From Phytopythium helicoides (lineage: Eukaryota; Oomycota; Peronosporomycetes; Pythiales; Pythiaceae), in the NCBI GenBank assembly GCA_024867545.1, contig JANFNE010000036.1, forward strand, positions 553,633 through 617,632: DNA of 64,000 nucleotides. Reading direction: 5' to 3'. Under the pieces are notes generated by a model. The model worked only from the letters and a program-made list of their open reading frames with translations, made no database searches and had not been told where the DNA came from. Both the position numbers and the translations under genes were made by a program. Of the stretch, positions 56,327 through 64,000 are shown one piece after another; positions within the stretch are counted from its first letter, which is position 1; each line of letters begins with the position of its first letter.

Positions 56327-57925
56327 ATGATCCGCCCGCACGTCCGCGACCTCGTGGAGCTGTGCATGCATGCTCGCGAGCCTCATGCGGGCGAGTCGCT
56401 GCGGAAGCGGCGATGGAAGCGAGCCAAGGAGGAGCAGCTGCGGCGCCTCGCGGAGCTCGAGAAGTCTTGTGCCGAGGCTGCTGGCGACCGCTCCGACGAG
56501 CTTGAGGAATCGGCAACAGCAGCCGAAGCGGCTCTTCCCGCGACAGTAGCGCTGCAGTGCGAGTCACCGGTGGTACGATCTCGCGTTGGCAAAGACCTGG
56601 GAGCTGCTCGGACGCTGGATGAGCTCGTCGCGGAGATCCAGCGAGCCGACGTCACGATCACGAGTCGCCGACTCGAGGGCAACCCGAGCGACCCGCTCGG
56701 GGCGATCTCGGTGCCCTGCAAGCGAGATGGAAACTCGCTGACGCTCTGTGCGCTCGAGGAAGCCATCCGTGTGCTCGTAGTGTTTGGCGGCCGGGTGCTG
56801 CAAGACACTGCCATCCTTCGCCCGCACGCCGTGATGAACAAGGATCCTCTCCAGCTCGAGCGCACTCGTTACACATACTCGAACGCGGTCTACGTCTACG
56901 ATATATCCACGCGGCTCTGGCGATTCCAAGAGTGCGCGGGAGCGCCTCCGCAGGAGCGGAGTGACCATACGGCCTTGTTCCTGGCGCCAGACCACTTGCT
57001 CGTGTTTGGTGGCCGTGGACGTAATGGCCGAGTGTTTCGAGACCTGTATGCACTCTCGCTGAGGAGCTGGCGGTGGTGGCGTGTGGACCATGAGCACCCG
57101 CCAATGGAGAGGTACTGGCACGCGTGGTGTATCACTGATGCCAAAGAAGTGTTTCTGTTCGGCGGCAAGTCGGACGCTCTCGTGTTCGGCGACTTGGTGC
57201 AGATTCGCTCATCAGCTGTCACTCGTTGGCTGGAAGCGCAGGAGCGAGAACGCCGCCAACAGCAAAGTGTTCAAGTTGTTTCTGCTTCATGGACAGAAAC
57301 CAATACCCCACGCCGCAATGCTGCTGCACCTCCTGCGTGGGCGTACCCCACAACGGTCGGAAAGGCTCCGTCCAGCCGCTTTGGGATGCAAGTGATGGCA
57401 CTCGATTGCGACCAGATCGCAGTCGTTGGCGGATGGAAGCGCGGCAGTAGCTCTGGACCCGCGAAGCAAGCCAACCACTCCGCCGCAGATCAACTGCTTG
57501 ATATCTACATCCTCGACACGGTCACGCTGCTCTGGACGAAGCCGCAGGTGACGACCTTAGTGTGCGCTGCAAGCTGCGTGCCAAGCGCACGTCTGCTCTT
57601 CGAGTGTTTCTACGCCGACCAGACGATCGTGGTCTTTGGCGGGCATACATACGCACCTAGCGGCGAGTCGGAGCCACTCTCGCCGTGCCAAGACGCGGCG
57701 CGCGCGCTGTTCCTGCTCGACCTGCCCCGCATGATCTGGCGGCGCCAAGAGGCCAGCGAATCACTGCTGCTGCCGCCTCCGCACGTGCACAGCGGCGGGG
57801 CGAACGTTCTCATTGGCGGACCACCAGGTGGCGGATACGTCGGCCTCTCGTGCTCGCCGAGCTTCGGCGACGTCGCCGACCCGCTGGCCATGGCGCTGAC
57901 TGCGTTCGACCTGCCGTTCGGATGA
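56327..57925 (+). CDS. Kelch-repeat protein
   Basis: About 532 residues from ATG 56327. The frame is open further upstream without an ATG, so an upstream exon is possible. The first 150 residues are charged and helical. At least five kelch blades follow, each with the hydrophobic-GG core: VVFGGR, LVFGGRGRNGRVF, FLFGGKSD, AVVGGWKRG and VVFGGHTY, spaced as in a beta-propeller. Trp and Tyr residues sit at the expected blade positions (STRLWRFQE, then LRSWRWWRV). Kelch propellers are protein-interaction modules, often for ubiquitin ligase substrates or actin. No BTB or F-box is visible, so no specific role is assigned. It is head-to-head with the disordered gene. Confidence 0.78.
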   Translation: MIRPHVRDLVELCMHAREPHAGESLRKRRWKRAKEEQLRRLAELEKSCAEAAGDRSDELEESATAAEAALPATVALQCESPVVRSRVGKDLGAARTLDELVAEIQRADVTITSRRLEGNPSDPLGAISVPCKRDGNSLTLCALEEAIRVLVVFGGRVLQDTAILRPHAVMNKDPLQLERTRYTYSNAVYVYDISTRLWRFQECAGAPPQERSDHTALFLAPDHLLVFGGRGRNGRVFRDLYALSLRSWRWWRVDHEHPPMERYWHAWCITDAKEVFLFGGKSDALVFGDLVQIRSSAVTRWLEAQERERRQQQSVQVVSASWTETNTPRRNAAAPPAWAYPTTVGKAPSSRFGMQVMALDCDQIAVVGGWKRGSSSGPAKQANHSAADQLLDIYILDTVTLLWTKPQVTTLVCAASCVPSARLLFECFYADQTIVVFGGHTYAPSGESEPLSPCQDAARALFLLDLPRMIWRRQEASESLLLPPPHVHSGGANVLIGGPPGGGYVGLSCSPSFGDVADPLAMALTAFDLPFG

Positions 57926-58360
57926 GAAGAGAATAACAACACGGAAAAAAATGTGACGTGGTGACTAGTCCGATTTTATCCAATGAAAAGATTATGCGGG
58001 GACTTTTTCGCCAATCAAGCAGGGCTTGAAGCGGTCAAGCTTGCTGACCAATTGACCCTCGAGGAGTTGCGCAAACGCCTGTTACTCTTGACAGTGCTGC
58101 ACGTCAACTCACAGGCCGGGTTTCGTATCCCAACGCCTGCTCCCAATCCAGACCCGGGTTTTCACCTTGGCTATGTATATTCCTGGGCCGGGCCGGATTT
58201 TTGGGAGACCCACCGAGCCAGACCCGCGCGCAAGCTCGCCCCTCTCCCTTCCGTAAAGTTTCTGGTGGGCGAGCCTCGCGAGCGCCGGCGGCATGCCGCT
58301 GCGCCTTGGATCCCGGTGCCCATTTCCCGTCTCGTCGCCTCGCCCGCACCGTCCCTGAGC
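57926..58360. other. Upstream region of acetohydroxyacid synthase
   Basis: 435 bp with the AHAS promoter and 5' UTR. The AHAS frame is open through most of it, but the encoded residues do not resemble AHAS or a targeting peptide, and the targeting sequence begins at the later ATG 58361. No other feature is seen. Confidence 0.55.
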
Positions 58361-60337
58361 ATGCTGGGAGCCCGTCAGCTCGCGCGCGCCGCGGCGCGCC
58401 ACTGCCAGAAGCAGGCGCAGTCCGCCGGCGCTCGGCGCCTCGTGCGCTCCATGTCAACCACCGCCCAGCGCGCGGCGCAGGTGGCGGTCACCTCGGCGGC
58501 GGACACGGCCGGCAGCCGCTCGCTGTCCACGCAGCCGGCCACGGCTGAGGGCGAGCGTCGCACGCCCAAGACGACGGACGCGTTCATCGGCAAGACGGGC
58601 GCCGAGATCTTCCACGAGACGCTCGCCGACCTGGGCGTCGAGGTTGTGTTCGGCTACCCGGGCGGCGCAATCCTGCCCGTGTTCGACGCTATCCACGAGA
58701 GCGAGCACTTCAAGTTCATCCTCACGCGCCACGAGCAGGGCGCCGGCCATATGGCGCAGGGCTACGCGCGTGCCACGGGCAAGCCCGGCGTCGTGCTCGT
58801 CACCTCTGGCCCCGGCGCCACCAACACGGTCACGCCGCTGCAGGACGCGCTCATGGACGGCACGCCCATGGTGGTCTTCAGCGGCCAAGTCGCCACTCAG
58901 GTGCTTGGCAGCGACGCCTTCCAGGAGGCCGACGTCATGGGCATCACGCGCCCGTGCACCAAGTGGAACGTCCAGGTGCGCAACGTCAAGGACCTCGCGC
59001 GCAACATCCGCGAGGCCTTCCACATTGCCACGACGGGTCGCCCGGGCCCCGTGCTCGTCGACCTGCCCAAGGACATTACGGCTGGTCTCTGCAAGACGCC
59101 CGTGGTCGACGAGCCGCAGCTCCTCGGCTACTACGGTCAGCGCAAGACGGTCGGCAACCGCGTCAACCAGGACAAGAACCTGGAGGAGGCCGTCAAGCTC
59201 ATCAACATGGCCAAGAAGCCCATCATCTACGCTGGCGCTGGCTGCCTGCACGCCAGTGAGGAGCTGCGTGCGTTCGCTCGTCAGGCCAACATCCCTGTGA
59301 CGACCTCGCTGCAGGGTATGGGCTCCTTTGACGAGCGCGACCCGCTCTCGCTGCACATGCTTGGTATGCACGGCTCGGTGTACGCCAACAAGGCTATTCA
59401 GGATGCCGACCTTGTCATTGCCATTGGCGCGCGCTTTGACGACCGTGTCACTGGTCGCGTGCCCGACTTTGCCCCCGAGGCGCGCCGTGCCGCGCTTGAG
59501 GGTCGTGGTGGTATCATCCACTTCGACATTTCGGGCAAGCAGATCGGTAAGATCGTGCCCGCCACTGTTGGTGTTGTCGGCGACACCAAGTACAACCTGC
59601 AGCAGATCCTACCCAAGGTGGAGAGCAAGCCGCGGTCGGAGTGGCACAAGAAGGTGCAGGCTTGGAAGGCTCGCTACCCGTTCCGCTACCGCCCGTCGGC
59701 CCCTGGTGCACCCATGAAGGCGCAGCGCGTCATTGAGGAGCTGTACACGCAGACCAAGCACCGCGACGACGTCATCATCTCGACGGGTGTGGGTCAGCAC
59801 CAGATGTGGGCTGCGCAGTTCTACCGCTGGTCTCGCCCCAACTCGATTATCACGTCGGGTGGTCTCGGCACGATGGGCTTCGGTCTTCCGGCTGCCATCG
59901 GCGCCAAGGTGGCTCGCCCTGACGCGATTGTCGTCGACATTGACGGCGACGCTAGTTTCTCGATGACGCTGACCGAGATGGCGACTGCCGCCGAGTTCGG
60001 CATCAATGTCAAGGTGCTGCTCCTGAATAACGACTTCCAGGGCATGGTCAAGCAGTGGCAGGACCTGTTCTACGAGGAGCGGTACTCGGGCACCCCGATG
60101 AAGAACCCGGACTTTGTCAAGTTCGCCGAGGCGATGAACTGTGAAGGTCTGCGTTGCTCGGAGGAGAGCGAGCTCGAGGACGCCATGCGGCGTTTCCTGG
60201 CTGCCGAAGGCCCGATCCTGGCCGAGTTTGTCGTCGAGAAGCACGAGCACTGCTACCCGATGGTTGGAGCTGGCCGCGCGCTGGACGAGATGATCATTGG
60301 CGACTTTGACGACTGCCCGCCGACCACGTCGACCTAA
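58361..60337 (+). CDS. ILV2: Acetohydroxyacid (acetolactate) synthase, catalytic subunit
   Basis: A 658-residue ThDP enzyme catalysing the first common step of valine, leucine and isoleucine synthesis. The first roughly 70 residues are Arg/Ala/Ser-rich and fit a mitochondrial presequence. The ThDP-activating Glu lies in RHEQGAGHMAQGYARATG, the FAD/interface region in LVTSGPGATN, and the ThDP-Mg motif in DIDGDASFSMTLTE with NNDFQGM. Trp566 of KQWQD is the herbicide-site Trp (Arabidopsis 574) and is present. Ala178, codon 58892-58894 in SGQVATQ, replaces the Pro of most homologues (Arabidopsis Pro197, yeast Pro192). The gene is a single exon with no frame break. The regulatory subunit is not in this window. 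Confidence 0.96.
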   Translation: MLGARQLARAAARHCQKQAQSAGARRLVRSMSTTAQRAAQVAVTSAADTAGSRSLSTQPATAEGERRTPKTTDAFIGKTGAEIFHETLADLGVEVVFGYPGGAILPVFDAIHESEHFKFILTRHEQGAGHMAQGYARATGKPGVVLVTSGPGATNTVTPLQDALMDGTPMVVFSGQVATQVLGSDAFQEADVMGITRPCTKWNVQVRNVKDLARNIREAFHIATTGRPGPVLVDLPKDITAGLCKTPVVDEPQLLGYYGQRKTVGNRVNQDKNLEEAVKLINMAKKPIIYAGAGCLHASEELRAFARQANIPVTTSLQGMGSFDERDPLSLHMLGMHGSVYANKAIQDADLVIAIGARFDDRVTGRVPDFAPEARRAALEGRGGIIHFDISGKQIGKIVPATVGVVGDTKYNLQQILPKVESKPRSEWHKKVQAWKARYPFRYRPSAPGAPMKAQRVIEELYTQTKHRDDVIISTGVGQHQMWAAQFYRWSRPNSIITSGGLGTMGFGLPAAIGAKVARPDAIVVDIDGDASFSMTLTEMATAAEFGINVKVLLLNNDFQGMVKQWQDLFYEERYSGTPMKNPDFVKFAEAMNCEGLRCSEESELEDAMRRFLAAEGPILAEFVVEKHEHCYPMVGAGRALDEMIIGDFDDCPPTTST

Positions 60338-60552
60338 GTAGTATGTTGGAGGATATAGGGCCACCACCACCACCACTCGCGTAGAGGGAGACGAGCGTGT
60401 ACTTCATGGCTAAGTAAATGACAAGGAGGGCTTGCGACGGCGCTCAGGGAGCGCTCTCGTGGCGTCTCCCACCTTTATGTATCAAATCTGCCTCCGTGGT
60501 ACCCGATTGCATTGCCGTGCGAATGCATGCATGTTCCATCAGAGCGATGCGT

Positions 60553-61058
60553 CTACTGGAGTAGCGGGAGCAGCTTCTTGCTGGCGTGCAGGTCGAGCGT
60601 GGCGTCACAGCCGCCAATGTGCTGACCCTTGATGAAGACGTTGGGTACCGTGCGCTGGCCCGTGAGCGTCTGCAGCAGCGCCTGGATCTCGGGGCCGTCC
60701 TCTGTCGCAACACCACACCAAATGTCAGCTCGTCCCCTTTTCGCCAGCTCGAGTTCTCAACCAGCTCCACGCACGGCGCAGGTCGAGCTCGACGACCTCG
60801 TGGGCGACGTCCAGCTCCGAGAAGAGCTCCTTGACGCGGCGGCAGTAGGGGCAGTGGGTCTTGGAGAACACGAGTACGGGCGCCGTCGCGATCGCCGCCT
60901 GCGCAACAGCCACAAGCTTTTCAGTCGAGGCCCGCGAGCGGCGCAAGCCCAGGCGGCCGCACCTCCACAGACGGCTTGGTCGCCTCCACGTGCAGCGCGC
61001 GGGCGCCGGCGGCGAGCGCGGGCGAGCGGCGAGCGAGCGTCAGGCAGCGCGCGAGCAT
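60553..61058 (-). CDS. GLRX: Dithiol glutaredoxin (CPYC type), probably mitochondrial
   Basis: 128 residues from three exons: 60963-61058, 60775-60916 and 60553-60701; the lengths sum to a multiple of three. The first intron is short (46 bp). The N-terminal about 30 residues are Arg/Ala/Leu-rich without acids, consistent with a mitochondrial presequence. The fold carries the active-site KTHCPYC motif, the glutathione-binding TVPNVFI, and GGCDATLDL. It uses glutathione to reduce disulfides and glutathionylated proteins. An in-frame ATG further upstream (61136) would add residues not typical of the family. It converges with AHAS. Confidence 0.9.
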
Positions 61059-62044
61059 ATTGGCCAGCTGGGAGATCTCGCAGTGATGGATGATGGTGCA
61101 GGCATCTCCCTCTAGAGTGACCATATATTGTGACATGCTTGGCCATCAATACGTCGGACCTGTCGGTTCGTGTGGCGACAACGCTTGAAGCACACGAGTT
61201 GACGCGGAGGCCGCATGATCACGCGCGTCGGCCACGCGCCGCTCGAGTAGCTCGCGGGTGAGCTCTGCGCTCCGTTCGGACACCATGAGAGCCGAAGCCC
61301 GCCTCAAAACAGGTGACAGGGCTGCCCGGTTGAAGCGTCAGCAGGTCAAGAGACGCAGTCGGCTGATGTTCAGCGGCCCGTGTCTTTGCAATTCGAGCGA
61401 GCGCACAATCTGAGTCACGGCTAGCAGTGGGTGAGCGAGCGCGCCGCATGGAGCTGGCGTGGGGCTCATACGCTGGCGACTGGCTGCGGGTCCGGCCCGA
61501 ACGCCAGGCCGCAGCGCGAGGAGATTCGACGCGCGCATCCCGCCGCCACCGCACGCCGCGCTGTGCCAGGACGACAGCGTAAAGTACCAGCCCAGCGCCC
61601 AGCGAGGCGCTCGGTACATAGAGCGCAGCTCGCCCTTGCACTGCACTGCGTTCGGTCCGCAGACCGGTCGGTCGGCGGCAGCAGTTGCCGTTCGCGTCGT
61701 CCCGCCGACAGCGAGCCAGCAGGGACTGCAAGATGTAACGTCAAAGCGGGCCGACCCGCGCGGGTTCCAGAGGTACGGACGACGGCCCACCCGGATCCTT
61801 GTCGTCATCTTTTCGTCAACGCCGGCGAGCACATAATCATCATCCCGCGACACGCCGGGCCCGGCCCGCCTGCGCAGCCCGGCCCGCGGATCCCGCGACC
61901 GGCCTTTCACCCCGTGATGGTGCCTCATTCGTTGTCTGTCTGTCGCCGCGAGGGCATCAAGGTGGCACCGAGGAACTTTCCGCCCGTGCGAAGAGAGCGT
62001 CCGCTGCTAGAGACAGTGGCGTTAAACCCGCCGCCGCCGCCGCC
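61059..62044. other. Divergent intergenic region, glutaredoxin / NAD kinase
   Basis: About 990 bp between two genes that point away from each other, containing both promoters. Several long open frames exist on both strands because of GC-rich composition; none has recognisable domains or a convincing start. No RNA gene or repeat is seen. Confidence 0.5.
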
Positions 62045-63729
62045 ATGAGCCTGCATTGCGAATCTGGCGCCGCGGGCCGCGCGTCGCCGCCGCCACCGCT
62101 GTCGCCCGTGCACGAGGTCATGCCGCTCGCGTCGCTTCCAACGCCGCAGGCGCGCAACGAGCGCAGCCTGTCGACCGCGTCCTCGCTCGCGGGCTCGGCG
62201 CTCGAGGATGACATCCGCGCCATGAGCGAGCAGATGCAGCGCGTGCTCGCGTTCTGCGACAGCCAGGCGCAGAACCCGCTGCGCCTGCAGGCCAAGATCA
62301 ACGACCTGGAGGAGCAGCTGCACGCAGCCATCGCCGAGAAGAACTACTGGATGAAGCGCTGCAAGGAGCTCTCGGGTGCGCGTCCGCCAGCGCCAGACAC
62401 GGCCTCGCGCGATCTGCGTACGTCATTGCGCGCTAGCTCGTGGGTGTACACGCTCATAGCTGACAGTTTCGTTGCGTTCACCCGACAACAGAGTGCGTCA
62501 AGCAGCACCGGCGCAGGCGCACCAACTCGGAGCTCGTACTCATCGCAGACACGTTCGGTTCGCCCGGAGAGGGGATCGTCAATGAGGACACGTCCACGAG
62601 CGTCGACAGCGACGCGTCGTCCACCTCGTCTGTCTACAGCGACGTCGAGGTGGAGTCGTACCCACGCTCGTGCTTCCGCCTGCTGCAATGCTCAGATGAG
62701 CAGTGCGAGGTCTTCACGCCTATGAACCGCAGCATTCGCACGCAGCACCGCTCGCGCAACAACGTGCAGATGATCTGGGACGAACCGCCGAAGACCGTGC
62801 TCATCGTCAAGAAACCAAACGACCAGTACATCACGGACACGCTCGTGCGCATCGCCTCGTGGCTGCACAAGGAGAAGGGGCTGCTCGTGTGCATCGAGCC
62901 AGCCGTACAGTCTGAGCTCGCGTTGCCACACGTCAAGACGTGGGAGAGCTCTGAAGAGTGGCAAGATGTGCAGACATCGGTCGACTTTGTTGTATCGCTC
63001 GGTGGTGACGGCACCGTGCTCTGGGTTTCGTCCATGTTCCAGAAGAGCGTGCCGCCCGTCCTTTCGTTCGCCATGGGCTCACTGGGCTTCCTCACTCCGT
63101 TCGACTCGAACAACGCAATCGAACACCTGACCAACATCATCAACGGCGGCTTCTACATGTCGCTCCGCTCGCGGTTAGTGTGCACCATCGTTCGCAAGAA
63201 CTCGGCGCTCGAGACTCTCAAGCCTATGCACGCGCTCAACGAGATCGTCGTGGACCGTGGTCCGTCGGCGTCACTCGTAGAACTCAACTGCTTCTGTGAT
63301 GAGCTCGAAGTGACCAAGATCGCTGCCGACGGCGTCATCATCTCAACGCCTACCGGCTCTACAGCCTATTCGCTGTCTGCTGGCGGCTCGATGGCGCATC
63401 CATCGGTGCCATCCATGCTGCTCACGCCAATCTGCCCACACACTCTGAGCTTCCGCCCGCTGCTGTTCCACGACAGCGCCAAGCTCAAGATTGAGTTTCC
63501 AATGACGAGCCGCTCCTCTTCGTGCTACGTGTCGTTTGACGGCAAGAACCGTGTGCAGCTGGAACGCGGCGATTTCATCATCGTGCGCGTTTCGTCCTTC
63601 CCGTTGCCGTCGATCTGCCGCGTCAATGAAAACACGGACTGGTTCGAGTCGATGATCACGAACCTTAACTGGAACCAGCGCCGCGCGCAGAAGCCCTGGC
63701 ATCCGGCCCCGACCACCTCCCCATACTAA
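62045..63729 (+). CDS. NADK: NAD kinase
   Basis: 536 residues from two exons, 62045-62417 and 62492-63729, with a 74-bp intron closing in phase. It phosphorylates NAD+ with ATP to make NADP+. The family signatures are intact: SLGGDGTVLW with the GGDG motif (near 62998), MGSLGFLTPF near 63075, the NE motif in ALNEIVVDRG near 63235, and the Gly-rich ADGVIISTPTGSTAYSLSAGG region (near 63325-63390). The first about 200 residues are not part of the catalytic domain: a short coiled coil (QAKINDLEEQLHAAIAEKNYW) and a Ser/Thr/Asp-rich stretch. These may serve in regulation or dimer contacts. No targeting peptide is evident, so it is probably cytosolic. Confidence 0.94.
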
Positions 63730-64000
63730 ACTAGGTTGTGGAGGGATCATCCTCCGACTTTTCGTCGTCCTAGTCACAAGACGTGACCAACATCACCAGG
63801 AGCGATGGCACCTGCATCTGCCTTTTGGTAATGGCGCCGTGCTGTTTGTCATGAAATTCTGTAGTAATCCGCGCGAGCTCTGTAAATTCCCGCTAGATTG
63901 AAGCCACCCTTACCACAAATGCAGTTCATACGTATTCACCCTTTGGACTACGTAAATCACTCTATTGCCATCGTAGGCTCCGTTGGTCGGCGCACATTCG
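63730..64000. other. Region downstream of NAD kinase to window end
   Basis: 271 bp with the NADK 3' UTR. No gene, RNA or repeat is supported before the window ends. Confidence 0.5.

Noticed and set aside
57983..58360. N-terminal extension of AHAS from an earlier ATG.
   Set aside because: In frame and open, but the residues are not presequence-like or conserved. The Arg/Ala-rich targeting peptide starts at 58361.
1..64000. tRNA, rRNA or CRISPR features.
   Set aside because: No cloverleaf-like sequence with conserved arms, no rRNA-like stretch and no regularly spaced repeat array was seen on either strand.

Overview
The window looks like nuclear DNA of a stramenopile, most likely an oomycete (Phytophthora/Pythium type). 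Genes are tightly packed on both strands. Introns are few and short, about 46-90 bp, with GT..AG ends and often a CTAAC-like branch site. The gene set includes an axonemal (flagellar) protein, a myosin with a C-terminal FYVE-type zinc finger, nucleolar ribosome-assembly factors and a valine/isoleucine pathway enzyme. No ribosome binding sites, operons or other prokaryotic organisation are seen.

Layout, left to right: a secreted trypsin-like protease with a mucin-like linker and acidic tail (0.3-2.4 kb); a CFAP43/CFAP44-type flagellar WD40/coiled-coil protein (2.8-8.6 kb); URB1 (reverse strand, 8.7-15.4 kb); a PSME3IP1/NIP30-type protein; a cytochrome P450; an unrecognised low-complexity protein (reverse); MSH2 without the usual N-terminal MutS domain I; a broken Fanzor (eukaryotic TnpB-like RNA-guided nuclease) element (23.3-25.5 kb); UTP20 (25.7-35.0 kb); a SAM-domain protein and a mitochondrial stomatin-like protein (both reverse); myosin-FYVE (39.7-44.2 kb); a PH-like protein; a second, shorter Fanzor copy (46.1-48.1 kb); urease accessory protein UreD; casein kinase 2 beta; a U2A' spliceosomal protein fused to a SAP domain; a TLC-domain membrane protein; a disordered protein; a kelch protein; acetohydroxyacid synthase; a glutaredoxin; and an NAD kinase.

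Most genes are housekeeping and unrelated to each other. URB1 and UTP20 both serve nucleolar pre-ribosome assembly but are not adjacent. Several genes are head-to-head with 130-200 bp between their starts (URB1/PSME3IP1, the unknown gene/MSH2, the disordered gene/kelch).

The standout is the pair of near-identical Fanzor copies. They share a right (5') end but have different left (3') ends, and each carries different small deletions. Both look dead, but together they define the recent activity of a Fanzor family in this genome.

A caution for every reader: many long conserved genes (UTP20, MSH2, the CFAP gene, P450, STOML2, myosin) are interrupted by single-base frame changes, nearly all caused by one extra base. 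I read these as residual insertion errors in the assembly rather than pseudogenes. Gene spans below therefore cover the whole gene across such breaks. Exon borders are given where the phases close exactly and are called approximate elsewhere.
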